This document shows, piece after piece, positions 1 to 9,574 of a stretch of 64,000 nucleotides of DNA. A program made the translations under genes and the position numbers. Source of the stretch: Deminuibacter soli (GTDB lineage Bacteria; Bacteroidota; Bacteroidia; Chitinophagales; Chitinophagaceae); NCBI RefSeq assembly GCF_003412455.1, contig NZ_QTJU01000006.1, forward strand, positions 248,001 to 312,000, read 5' to 3'. Under the pieces are notes generated by a model. The model was not told where the DNA came from. It was given only the letters and a program-made list of their open reading frames with translations, and made no database searches. The number at the start of each line of letters is the position of its first letter. Position 1 is the stretch's first letter.

Positions 1-2
1 CC

Positions 3-1187
3 CAGCCGGTAGAAAAAATAGAGGAAGAGGTACGGTTTATAAAACGTTATATCCTGATGCACGATAAGGTAAAGACCGAAGCGCAAATGCTAAACTTTAT
101 TAATGCCCTGCAGAAGGCCATTTTAGAAAAACGTATCCGCAAAACCTCTTCCTATGCCAGCCAGATTTCTTACATACAGAGCAACCTGATACGGGTGTAT
201 AACAAAATGGGGAAATCTATTCATGTGAAGATCAGCGAGGAAACCCTTACTGAGTTTATGGCAATTGCTGGTTCCGAGAAAATACGGTTATCCGTAGCCT
301 ACATGAAAAGGTACATCGGCATCCAGGGTAAGCAGATTACTAAAGACAAGGCAGAACGCCTATATAACCTGATCGCCGGGGATATCAATAAGCGGAAACT
401 GCCAGCTAATGATCCCTACATGGAGCGGATGAAGAAGGTATTACAGTCCTTACGCACTTTTATGAAATCAGCTAAGAAAACTGACACATTACATATCCAT
501 CAGACCGTGCTGAATGGTATTCATGATGCCTTGAACGGCTGTGGGTGCGGTTGCGGTGGCAAAAAATGTGGTCATGGCGGTTTACACGGGCTGGAATTAC
601 CAGATAATAACCAGCAGGCTCTACCGCCGGATGCGGTGGTGAATAGTATGGATTTTGCCAAAATGCACTTTAAAACGCTTGGCTTTACCGGGAAATGGCT
701 GGAATTAATTGGCGATCCGTCCGGTAATTTTACTGCGATGGTGTTCGGTAAACCTAAAATGGGCAAATCCTATCTCTGTATTGATTTTGCCTCCTACCTA
801 GCTCAAAATCACGGTAGGGTACTGTATGTGGCGAAGGAAGAAGGGCTGGATTATACCCTACAAGAGAAGCTGAATGCAGCCAAACACCCTAATTTGTTTG
901 TAACCGGTGAGTTACAGGCCGATCTTTCACCCTATGACTTTATATTCCTGGATAGTGTTAGTCGGCTGGGGCTAACCCCGGATCAGCTAAGGAACTTGAA
1001 AGCACAGTACCCAACCAAATCGTTTATATATGTTTTCCAGTCCACTAAACAAGGGAACTTCCGTGGAGAAAATAGCTTCCAGCACGATGTAGACGTGGTT
1101 ATTGAGGTGCCGGAAAAGGGTAAGGCGGTGCAGATGGGGAGATTTAATCAGGGTGGGGAAAATCAATTTTTTGATAATGGTGGGTGA
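3..1187 (+). CDS. RecA-like P-loop ATPase, 5' partial
   Basis: The reading frame is open to the left edge (first full codon at 3), so the gene starts outside the window; the first internal ATG is at 57. The N-terminal half is lysine-rich and largely helical and matches no family I recognise. Counting from the ATG at 57, a short Cys/Gly/His-rich stretch (GCGCGCGGKKCGHGG, about 161-175) looks like a metal-binding linker. The C-terminal half is a RecA/RadA-like ATPase core: Walker A GKPKMGKS at about 232, then a hydrophobic strand RVLYVAKEEG and Walker B YDFIFLDSVSR. Proteins of this kind are often found on mobile elements. It precedes the methyltransferase operon on the same strand with 317 bp between. 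The DNA-related role is inferred from the fold only. Confidence 0.7.
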   Translation, partial: QPVEKIEEEVRFIKRYILMHDKVKTEAQMLNFINALQKAILEKRIRKTSSYASQISYIQSNLIRVYNKMGKSIHVKISEETLTEFMAIAGSEKIRLSVAYMKRYIGIQGKQITKDKAERLYNLIAGDINKRKLPANDPYMERMKKVLQSLRTFMKSAKKTDTLHIHQTVLNGIHDALNGCGCGCGGKKCGHGGLHGLELPDNNQQALPPDAVVNSMDFAKMHFKTLGFTGKWLELIGDPSGNFTAMVFGKPKMGKSYLCIDFASYLAQNHGRVLYVAKEEGLDYTLQEKLNAAKHPNLFVTGELQADLSPYDFIFLDSVSRLGLTPDQLRNLKAQYPTKSFIYVFQSTKQGNFRGENSFQHDVDVVIEVPEKGKAVQMGRFNQGGENQFFDNGG

Positions 1188-1504
1188 TAAATTCCTAGCA
1201 AGTTTAATTGAGCAATTTTTAGTGATTACAATATTTGTATGACATTATTGAATAAAGGAGAATAAATTGGTAAAATTTATCATGCGAATAAAGTAACTTT
1301 TCTGTCCTTTCTTTTTTTTGTAAATTATGGTAACTGTTATTATAAGCGACAGGGAAAGTCAGTTGTGAAATGAGTTGGAGTTGCAACAGTATCATAATTA
1401 AAAAACCATGTAATTTTTTTTACATAATTAATTGCTTTTCAGTTAATTAGGAAAATAGGTGGTATTTTAATATATTTGTTCACACTTACATAGCGACTCA
1501 CATA
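1188..1504. other. A+T-rich intergenic region before the defence-like operon
   Basis: This 317-bp stretch is strongly A+T-rich and has no plausible gene on either strand. It marks where base composition drops compared with the ATPase gene before it, and it should carry the promoter of the methyltransferase operon. Apart from the -7-like motif noted separately, I see no strong inverted repeat or terminator. Confidence 0.5.
1471..1478 (+). promoter_or_regulatory. Candidate -7 element of the methyltransferase operon
   Basis: TATATTTG fits the Bacteroidota -7 consensus TAnnTTTG exactly and lies 27 bp before the ATG at 1505, giving a short leader. No clear -33 TTG is found about 20 bp upstream, and the region is A+T-rich, so a chance match is possible. 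Confidence 0.35.
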
Positions 1505-2917
1505 ATGGAAATAATTGAAAAGGTTCCCAAAATAAAACGAGTATATTCAGGTCATGACGCGCCTGCGTTCTTACCTGAAAATATTGACGAAAAAATTTGT
1601 AACGAAATAGATGCCTTGACTGAAGAAAATAACACTTTTTGGTCTTCGCCAGATCACGATAGAAGTGAATATCTGCACAGCTTTTTCCAATATCCAGCTA
1701 TGATGGTTCCGATAGTCCAAAAAAAGCTCATTGAGATAATTATAAGGAACCAACCTGAAACTCTTAATGTGCTTGATCCCTACATGGGATCAGGTACTTC
1801 GCTAGTTGCCTGCATGGAAAATGGATTAAATTGTTATGGACAAGACATAAATCCTCTAGCTATATTAGTTACAAAAACCAGAACAGGACCTTACTATGTT
1901 AAAGCCATTAAAGAAAGAAAGGAAGAGTTTTTTGGAAGGTTTGATAATGATCGTTCTAATAAGATTGAAGCCAATTTTAAAGGGCTAAAAAAATGGTTTA
2001 AAGATTCAGTTTCAATTGAACTTTCAAAAATAGCACGAGCTATTCGAGAAGAAGATAGACCCGCTATTCGTCGCTTTTATTGGGTTATATTAGCTGAAGT
2101 TGTAAGGCTTACATCTAATGACCGGACTTCTACTTTTAAGCTTCACATCCGGGAGGCGAAAGAAATCGAAAACAGAAATATATCTCCAATACGGGTATTT
2201 AAAAGTCATTTTGAAAATTGCATTGAAGACTTGAATTGGTATTCAGACTTGTTACTTAAAGCAGATAAACTTTCTAAAGGTGCATATATTGGAGAAGTAA
2301 CGCTTAAGCTGTGCGATAGTAAAGAAAAAATCTATACGCCAACAGGAGAAGGAAATTTCTTTGATCTGCTTGTAACATCACCACCTTATGGTGATAATAA
2401 AACTACTGTTACTTATGGGCAGCATTCATACCTTCCATTGCAATGGATCGATTTGTCGGACATACATGAATTAGCAACAAACGACTTTTTAAAAACCACT
2501 TCAGAAATAGATACAAGAGGGCTAGGAGGTAAGTTAAAAAGAATAGAGGATGACAAATTGGAAATTCTGTTTTCAATATCCCCATCTTTTCATAGTACAT
2601 ATTTAAAACTCAAATTAGCCTCACCGGACAAACTGAAAAAGGTAGTGAATTTTATTTATGACCTATATCTCTCGATAGTTAATATTCATTCTTCTTTAAA
2701 AATAAATTCCTATCAAATATGGACTGTGGGAAATCGAAACGTTGGGGGAGTTGAAATTCCAAATGATAAAATTATTAAAGAACTTATAGAAAATGAGGGA
2801 GCTATTTTAATTAAGAAGATCTCACGAGAAATACTTCATAGAAGAATGGCTAAGAGGAATAAAGACGCTGAGTTAATGACATTTGAAGACATTTTAATCT
2901 TTAGAAAAATTGCCTGA
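1505..2917 (+). CDS. DNA N4-cytosine/N6-adenine methyltransferase
   Basis: 470 aa. An amino-methyltransferase acting on DNA with S-adenosylmethionine. The AdoMet motif I (DPYMGSGTS) is at residues 91-99 and the catalytic motif IV (TSPPYGD) at 291-297. Having motif I before motif IV with SPPY is common in N4-cytosine or adenine methylases; the target base cannot be set from sequence. Before motif I, HSFFQYPAMMVP is typical of solitary or conflict-system methylases. The roughly 190-residue gap between the motifs is long and may hold the target-recognition region. It is the first gene of an operon: the next gene starts 8 bp inside its 3' end. In context it probably marks self DNA for the two downstream genes, but no nuclease with a recognised fold is encoded beside it. 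Confidence 0.85.
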   Translation: MEIIEKVPKIKRVYSGHDAPAFLPENIDEKICNEIDALTEENNTFWSSPDHDRSEYLHSFFQYPAMMVPIVQKKLIEIIIRNQPETLNVLDPYMGSGTSLVACMENGLNCYGQDINPLAILVTKTRTGPYYVKAIKERKEEFFGRFDNDRSNKIEANFKGLKKWFKDSVSIELSKIARAIREEDRPAIRRFYWVILAEVVRLTSNDRTSTFKLHIREAKEIENRNISPIRVFKSHFENCIEDLNWYSDLLLKADKLSKGAYIGEVTLKLCDSKEKIYTPTGEGNFFDLLVTSPPYGDNKTTVTYGQHSYLPLQWIDLSDIHELATNDFLKTTSEIDTRGLGGKLKRIEDDKLEILFSISPSFHSTYLKLKLASPDKLKKVVNFIYDLYLSIVNIHSSLKINSYQIWTVGNRNVGGVEIPNDKIIKELIENEGAILIKKISREILHRRMAKRNKDAELMTFEDILIFRKIA

Positions 2918-5396
2918 TCAACCTTTTTTTAGAATAAGCGCTGCCGTTGTTAAACAACTTGGCGAAGAACTTGTGTCGGACGAGTTGACGGCGATAATGG
3001 AGCTAGTCAAAAACTCTTACGATGCTGATGCTGACTGGGTGAAGATTACTATTGGAACCTCTGGACACCCTGCTGAAAATGGCCTTACCTTTAATGATAC
3101 GACCAATGGGTACATCATTATTGAAGATAATGGAACAGGAATGACATATTCAGACATAGTTGACAAATGGCTGTTTATTTCGGTGTCACATAAAAGGGAA
3201 ATGAAGGCAAAAGGAGAAGTGACTGACAAAAAAAGAACTCCATTAGGGGACAAAGGCCTGGGGCGGTTAAGTACACAACGACTAGGAGATGTATTAGAGA
3301 TGTTTACAGGGCAAAAAGGACAACCCGAACTACATCATGTGGCATTTGATTGGCGGCATTTTACTGAAGATGGTGCATTAGATTCAGTAAATACAAATTA
3401 TAGTAAAACAGAAAAAAATATAACTAAAAAGGGCACTAAATTAATAATTGCCCAACTTAAAGATCCAGAAATTTGGACATCCGAAGCTGGTGATAAATTT
3501 AGAGGGCAGTTATCAAAATTAATTTTTCCCTTTAAAGAAGAGCGCAAATTCAATGTTTATCTAAATATAAATGGACAGCCATTTGATCTCGATGAGATTA
3601 ATGATAAACTGCGTGAATTGGCTGTCACCCGTTATAAAATTGATTTCGATGGTAAAACAATCTCTTTAAATGGTACGATAAAATTTTCAAAGTTACAAGG
3701 CAATAGCTCTGTAAAAAATGAGATTTTCAATGAACTTATATTAAAAGATAATGGAGTAAATTTCTTCTCTTTTCTTACACAAAAAGATGGCAATCCCAAA
3801 CATTCACTGCCCTATCTAAAATATAATGGGAAGAAAGGAATTTATTTTTCCTTTGAAAGATCTTATGATTTTGAAAAAGATATGTCTCCTGATAAAATCT
3901 TAGACGATATAAAACAACACCTAATACCAGCAAACCCTGGTTCATTTAAAGGTGAAATCGACGAATTTAATTTAGGTGGAACCGAAGAAGTAGAGTCCGC
4001 ATATGATAGACTTTCTGAATATAAACAGCTGGTTAAAAATCAAATTGGAATTCGAATTTTTCGAGATGGTTTTGGTATTAAGCCTTACGGTATGGAAAAT
4101 AAAGATTGGCTTGACCTAAGGAGGAGTCAAACCTCAGGAGGCTCTTTTTATCTACTGCGGCCTGAAAATATTATTGGATTCATTAGTATCACAGCTAGCG
4201 ACAATAGATGCTTAGTCGAAAAGACAGATAGAGAAGGCTTCATGGATTCGCCATTTTCGCGAAATTTTTTTAAGCTAATCAATCGTGCAGTTGAAGATAT
4301 AAACATCGTCTTAGGAAATACAAGGAGAAGTTATGATATTTATCTAAAGAAGGAATCAGAAACAAAGGGAAGTATTAGATCGTTCAATGATGTTAAGGAA
4401 CGTCTTGTAGCAACTTCAAAAAAATCTACTGCAATCGAAAATGAAACTAAAGAGGTTGCAGTTCAACTAAAAAATACTAGAGCAAAGGTTGCTGCTGAGG
4501 TTAGAAAAACTAAGACCGAGCCTTTGTTTGCAACTCCCGAGCAGCAAAAAGCACTGGGATTGCTAGAAGAAGTTGAAAAAATATTAAATGACGCTCAACA
4601 AATATTCGATCAAGTTTCTGGAATTTTAGAAGTCGCAAAGAACCTGGAAAATGATGCTAATTACTTAGAGCCACGACTCGCCGAACTGGAAGAGCAAATT
4701 GTACAATTCTCGGAACTAGCTGGATTAGGAATTACTGCTGAAGCATTTACACACGAAATGTATACTATAATTGACCGAATCGGAACTCAGACCGACACCG
4801 TACTGGCTCAGTTGAAAAAGTCTAAATCGGCAGATGCTACCTTCTTTGTCTATACAGAACACGTGAAAAGTTTTATTGTTTCCATTCGTAGACAATTAAA
4901 TCACATGGCACCTTCCTTACGTTTTAATCGGGAAACTAAGGAAGATATTTCATTATTAATATTTGCAAATGAAGTAAAGGAATATTATGAGACCCGGTCA
5001 GGTAAAAAAATTAGCATTAAGATAATTAAAACAGAAGATTTTACGATCAGAGTTAATAAGGGTAAAATTACACAGATAATTGACAACCTAATGCTTAATG
5101 CTGAATATTGGCTAAATGATTTAAAAAAAACTGATTTAAAATTTGAACCGACAATAACTATCGAGATAAAAAAGCCATTTTTGTTGTTATCGGATAACGG
5201 ATATGGAATTTCGCCTGCTGTAGAAGAAGTGCTATTTCAACCTTTTGTTACAACTAAGCCCAAAGGAGCAGGGAGAGGACTAGGACTATTTGTTGTTCAG
5301 CAGTTACTAGATACTATTGGTGGTTCTATTATCTTACTTAATAAGCGTAATTCCCACGGACGACGCTATATGTTTCAAATAAACCTCGAATCCTAA
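2910..5396 (+). CDS. Double-GHKL ATPase with histidine-kinase-like C-terminus
   Basis: 828 aa, start TTG at 2910; an in-frame TAA lies just upstream, so no earlier start is possible. It overlaps the methylase by 8 bp, implying coupled translation. Two Bergerat-fold ATPase modules are visible. The N-terminal one is Hsp90/MORC-like: N-box ELVKNSYDAD (31-40), G1 EDNGTGM (72-78) and G2 GDKGLGRLS (113-121). After a long middle region with coiled-coil character, residues 604-617 (ELAGLGITAEAFTHEM) look like a kinase H-box with His615. A second GHKL domain follows: N-box around Asn730, G1 SDNGYGIS, and G2 GRGLGLF (788-794). Prokaryotic MORC-like GHKL proteins are known from restriction-modification neighbourhoods, and C-terminal kinases pair with receivers; the next gene encodes one. 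I infer an ATP-driven sensor that signals to that partner. Confidence 0.8.
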   Translation: MPDQPFFRISAAVVKQLGEELVSDELTAIMELVKNSYDADADWVKITIGTSGHPAENGLTFNDTTNGYIIIEDNGTGMTYSDIVDKWLFISVSHKREMKAKGEVTDKKRTPLGDKGLGRLSTQRLGDVLEMFTGQKGQPELHHVAFDWRHFTEDGALDSVNTNYSKTEKNITKKGTKLIIAQLKDPEIWTSEAGDKFRGQLSKLIFPFKEERKFNVYLNINGQPFDLDEINDKLRELAVTRYKIDFDGKTISLNGTIKFSKLQGNSSVKNEIFNELILKDNGVNFFSFLTQKDGNPKHSLPYLKYNGKKGIYFSFERSYDFEKDMSPDKILDDIKQHLIPANPGSFKGEIDEFNLGGTEEVESAYDRLSEYKQLVKNQIGIRIFRDGFGIKPYGMENKDWLDLRRSQTSGGSFYLLRPENIIGFISITASDNRCLVEKTDREGFMDSPFSRNFFKLINRAVEDINIVLGNTRRSYDIYLKKESETKGSIRSFNDVKERLVATSKKSTAIENETKEVAVQLKNTRAKVAAEVRKTKTEPLFATPEQQKALGLLEEVEKILNDAQQIFDQVSGILEVAKNLENDANYLEPRLAELEEQIVQFSELAGLGITAEAFTHEMYTIIDRIGTQTDTVLAQLKKSKSADATFFVYTEHVKSFIVSIRRQLNHMAPSLRFNRETKEDISLLIFANEVKEYYETRSGKKISIKIIKTEDFTIRVNKGKITQIIDNLMLNAEYWLNDLKKTDLKFEPTITIEIKKPFLLLSDNGYGISPAVEEVLFQPFVTTKPKGAGRGLGLFVVQQLLDTIGGSIILLNKRNSHGRRYMFQINLES

Positions 5397-5407
5397 AAGT
5401 GCACTTC

Positions 5408-7420
5408 ATGGCAGAAACAAACGAACCAAAGGCAGCACATCAGTCATATGAAGATCATGAGAATGTCGCGGAAACTTTATTGACCAATATAGCTGAAATC
5501 CTATCTAAATTAAGTATTAAAAAAGTCTACTTTGTAGATGATGCTATTAAATTACCCATAGATAAGGCTACATTTATTGGATTAGTTCGTACCATCATAG
5601 GGGAAAATAAGATGGACCAATTAAGAGAGCTTTCGATACAAAACGCACTGGATTTAACTTTGGAAGATGATATTTTACCAGAGCATATAGACTCCACCTG
5701 GGACAATATTAAACCACGCAAGCAGTTAAGCTATTATAAAAAGGCGTACGAACTCGTTGGAGAACCTCAAGCAATCAATGACCTAAATGTTGCTAACAAT
5801 GTGAAAGAGTTTTTTGCTGATGGTGTTTTGATATGCCTCACTCCAAATGAATGGATAGATCAAAGAGATGCTATTTTGCAAGGGTTGCCAGAAGGGGAAA
5901 GAATTCTCGTTCTTTTCGATCAGGACTTAAAGCTAGCTGGTGATCCTTTTACTGTGACAAAAGGAGAAGACCTAATACTGGAAGTGAAAAATAGAAATAT
6001 ACCAGATAAGATAATTGCCACTCTTTTTACTCATACCACCACGGACATCGCAAATGAATTAACTGACAGACAGGTAATATGTGAGAATGGAAAAGGGCTA
6101 AGTGTAGTAGACTTTTTTCTCCTTTCTAAATCTCGTTTGAATAAACATGATCTGTTTACTGATGGAATTAAAAAAGCTTGTTTGAATACTTTTTGTGAAG
6201 TAATAAAAGATAGGACAATAACAATTATTGAAGAGGCACAAGCTAAAACTATCGAAAGATTAAGAACTTTTGATACATACGATTTTGATCATACAGTATT
6301 TAAAACATCATCTACAGAGGGTGTATGGGAACCAGAGACGTTATTGAGAATAACCGATGTGCTATTTAAAGATAATGTCCGCGAGCTTATGAATGATGGG
6401 AACTATGTATCCCAAGTTAATGACACCATTTGTTCTGCAAAAGAAGTATCTAATATAGAAATTGCAATTAAAGATGCTAAACCGGTTCCCTATAACAAAA
6501 AGTTCGAATTGAGGCATCAAGAACTTTTTGAATCTGATAAGCATTTAAACGAATTGCGGAGGCCTATAGATAACGGTGACATTTTTGTCATTACAGACGG
6601 TGAAAAAAAGAATAAGCATTACATTCTGGTAGCTCAAGAATGTGATATGATGGTAAGAGGAGATAATGGCAAAAGAGGATCTGAAAGTGCTATTTTTCTG
6701 GAAATAGAGAAACTGTCTTCTGAACAGCTATTCACTGAAATGAAACGGAAGTACGAAGGTGAAATAAAAAAGAAGAAATTCGCAAATCATTTTTTTGCCG
6801 ACAAATATCAGCTCGAATATTTTGAGAGAGGAACTGACAAAAATGGTCTTGTACACTTTAAAAAGGATATTGTTATAGCTCTGAATGTACTTGATCTCAT
6901 AGTATTTAATAGCACAGGTGAGGCAGTCTTGGATTTAAATGCTCCTACGTATGATAAGCGATTTCATAATTCAGCATGGCAACAGCGATATGAACTTATT
7001 AAGGATGAATTTGAAAAATATGCTCAAGAGTTGGATTCGCATAATGGAGTACTCGATGCCATCTCCAATGAATTCATCTCGGAAGCTCAACGTAATGCGA
7101 TAAAAGCCCATCTTCGGCACCCATTTAGTTTTCTGGAAAAAGTAGGAATCCTTGTCAATTATTCTAATAGGAAATTTAACTTCGGTATTAAGCGGGTTGG
7201 TAGGTTGAGGCTACCTAAATCAAAGAATTTGTTAGATCGCTATTATCAGCATTTATCTAGATTTGCTGAACTTCATGATTTTGCTGGGGATACATCGAGT
7301 CAAGGAGGCTACTCAAAGACTCCAAATCAGGTTAAAAAAGTGGAAGCTTCTGGACAATCAGAAAAGGCTTCCATTACCAAACCTCCGACTCCCGACGTTC
7401 CATCTATTATCCCTGAATAA
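5408..7420 (+). CDS. Receiver-like protein with large C-terminal region of unknown function
   Basis: 670 aa from the ATG at 5408, 11 bp after the kinase-like gene; a GTG at 5399 would add three residues. The N-terminal 250 residues keep the receiver-domain signature: a strand with an acidic pair (VYFVDD, Asp44-Asp45), a strand ending in an acidic acceptor (VLFDQD, Asp171 or Asp173), Thr208 after strand TLFT, and Lys241 in FLLSKSR. Between the acidic pair and the acceptor lie about 125 residues instead of about 45, so a large insertion sits in the domain. The C-terminal 400 residues include a conserved-looking AQECDMMVR motif (409-417), a highly charged region, and a Pro/Ser/Lys tail. I cannot assign an effector fold. 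The gene is very likely the partner of the preceding GHKL protein. Confidence 0.65.
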   Translation: MAETNEPKAAHQSYEDHENVAETLLTNIAEILSKLSIKKVYFVDDAIKLPIDKATFIGLVRTIIGENKMDQLRELSIQNALDLTLEDDILPEHIDSTWDNIKPRKQLSYYKKAYELVGEPQAINDLNVANNVKEFFADGVLICLTPNEWIDQRDAILQGLPEGERILVLFDQDLKLAGDPFTVTKGEDLILEVKNRNIPDKIIATLFTHTTTDIANELTDRQVICENGKGLSVVDFFLLSKSRLNKHDLFTDGIKKACLNTFCEVIKDRTITIIEEAQAKTIERLRTFDTYDFDHTVFKTSSTEGVWEPETLLRITDVLFKDNVRELMNDGNYVSQVNDTICSAKEVSNIEIAIKDAKPVPYNKKFELRHQELFESDKHLNELRRPIDNGDIFVITDGEKKNKHYILVAQECDMMVRGDNGKRGSESAIFLEIEKLSSEQLFTEMKRKYEGEIKKKKFANHFFADKYQLEYFERGTDKNGLVHFKKDIVIALNVLDLIVFNSTGEAVLDLNAPTYDKRFHNSAWQQRYELIKDEFEKYAQELDSHNGVLDAISNEFISEAQRNAIKAHLRHPFSFLEKVGILVNYSNRKFNFGIKRVGRLRLPKSKNLLDRYYQHLSRFAELHDFAGDTSSQGGYSKTPNQVKKVEASGQSEKASITKPPTPDVPSIIPE

Positions 7421-7585
7421 ATTTCAATATTCCAGGGCTTAGGAGATCATAAGAATAGTTAAGACTATTTATACTACGGAGAGTAAAATTCTCTGTTGAA
7501 TTTTTGAAAAATTGGAGATTAACTTATTGATTAGATAATCTATTCCTATTTTACAAAACAGGTTAGAAATTTAATAAATTATGTC

Positions 7586-9275
7586 ATGTCGATAAGCAAA
7601 AGTCAAACAGAAAAAATAGGTTCCATTTTTAATGGAAATAGATTTGTAATTCCGGCCTATCAAAGAAAATATAGCTGGACTAATACCGAATGTAAAGACC
7701 TATGGCAAGATATAGAGGAGAGTGTTAATGATAGGATGAACCATTTCCTTGGTACTCTTTCATTTAAAGAAAACAAGGTGATTGGATTAACTACTGACAC
7801 TGTTTACGAAATAATAGATGGTCAGCAGCGTATTACTACACTTTTTATACTCTTAAAGGTTCTAATTGATAAACTTGATGATTTTGCAACAAGAGAAGGC
7901 TTACAAAGAGCATTTATTGGTTCCAAGGACAACTTAAAACTTAAACCTTTAGGGGTAGATGGTGATTTTTTGGCAAATCTTCTTTTTGAGTACGATAGTA
8001 TAAAGGCCGACAAAATATATGTTAGGAGTCATAAATATATGTATTCTGCAATGACATTGTGCATTTTCTAATTCATTATCTCAGGAGGATATTGAGCAAC
8101 GACTTATATTCATAAGGGATAAAATGGATGTGCTTGTCTTTAATGTAGAAAATCAAGCACAAGCAGTTAAGATGTTTTCTATAATTAATGACAGGGGATT
8201 ACCATTAAGAATTCTTGATAAAACGAAAAGCATTTTAATGCTTTATTCAACCCTCCACTTAAAGGAAAAATTGAATAATGCTATTAACGCAAGGTTTGAG
8301 AAAATTTTCGATGCTTATGATGATTTGCTTGTATGGAAAGACAATCTCGGAATATTAGGTCGCATTGATGAAAATACAGTTTTTACGCAGCACTATTATT
8401 CAGCCAGGAAACTTTTTCCTCAAACTTGGAACAATAGAGATGGTGCTGATACGATTTTTAACAATCTTAAGAATCGTTGTGAAGAATTAAAGGACAACCA
8501 AGAAAGACTTGAAGAATTTATAAGTGAGTATATCGATGATTTTGAGAAATTTGCGGTTGGCTATTCCGATCTTATAAAAGCTGTAAAAACAAAGGAAAGT
8601 TACCATAAACTATTCAGGTATCTTGAATTCACAGCAACTCTATATCCACTAATTATTAGGCTCTATATTCAAAACAAACTAGATGAGTTGTTAAACGTTC
8701 TTGAAGCTGTGGAGGTTAGAGTCTATAAGCTTAGGGGTACAAATCCAATAGCAGATATTTATTGGCTGAGTTCTTATGTTGCCGAAAAATCACCTTCAGT
8801 TGATGAAATTAAAAATCATCTTGTAAATTTTAGTGAAAAATTTGTTAACGATCATGTCCTAGCAACATATCTTGATGGCGCACTTTATAGTAACGGAGCT
8901 GTTAAATATATTTTATTTGAATATAGTAGAGCGAATTTCGATATAGAGATGTATAAGAAATTTCAAGTAGAACACATCTTTAGCAAGGATCCAAATTTTT
9001 CTACCTCAAGCTATGGCTTTTCTGAAGACTATGAATACGAAAAAAATCGAATAGGCAACCTATGTCTTTTAGAACAAGACCTAAATAGTGGAATTGGCAA
9101 CCTGCCACCAATAAATAAAGTGTCTAGTTATCTTGATTCTATAGTTGCAGAAACCAGGTACTTGGCTGGGGAAATACAAAAAGGTGGCTTTTCCAAAGAA
9201 AATGTAGATTCTAGGAGAAGAGAAATTATAAATTTCTGTATAAGTCGTTTTAAATTAACTCCTCAAATTTCATAA
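7586..9275 (+). pseudogene. GmrSD-type restriction protein (DUF262 + DUF1524), frameshifted
   Basis: Two frames make one protein. The first (7586-8071) encodes the DUF262 N-terminus with IPAYQRKYSW and the nucleotide-binding motif DGQQR (78-82). The second, open from about 8055 to 9275, encodes the rest, ending in a DUF1524 HNH-like nuclease motif (VEHIFSKD, then NRIGNLCLLEQ). Removing one T from the run at 8064-8067 restores a continuous frame of about 562 residues, the usual length for single-chain GmrSD proteins, which are type IV enzymes cutting modified DNA. So this is either a one-base inactivating insertion or a sequencing error. It lies 165 bp after the receiver-like gene and could be an independent neighbour in the island. 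Confidence 0.85.
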
Positions 9276-9438
9276 TATAGCTTAAGAGAGGCATATCTAC
9301 TTCGATCTTCAAACTTCTTTTGCTTATTTGGTTAATAGTTTTATCAGTTTTTTTTATTTAAAAAAGATAAAATATCATCAAGGCTTTCATTTAAAAGGTT
9401 CGAAAACTGTCCCTCGTAGCCCGCCAAAAAAACAAAAA

Positions 9439-9456
9439 CTCCCGGCCTGCCGGGAG
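9439..9456. terminator. Bidirectional intrinsic terminator
   Basis: Hairpin CTCCCGG-CCTG-CCGGGAG, with CTTTTGTTTG on its right and an A-rich run on its left that reads as T-rich on the minus strand. It lies between the convergent GmrSD gene and the minus-strand chimeric gene and marks the right edge of the A+T-rich accessory block. Confidence 0.75.
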
Positions 9457-9574
9457 CTTTTGTTTGCAGCAGACCGATCAAGTTTACCTGAATCGGGATG
9501 CGAAAACAAAAATGAAGTGAGCGAAGCGAACGCATTCATTTTTTTGAAGCGCTCCAATTGAAATGGCGAATCCA

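Noticed and set aside
9398-9425. AGGTTCGAAAACTGTCCC resembles the T-arm of a tRNA and might mark an integration site at the island edge
   Set aside because: No cloverleaf can be folded around it and no matching direct repeat was found at the left side of the island.
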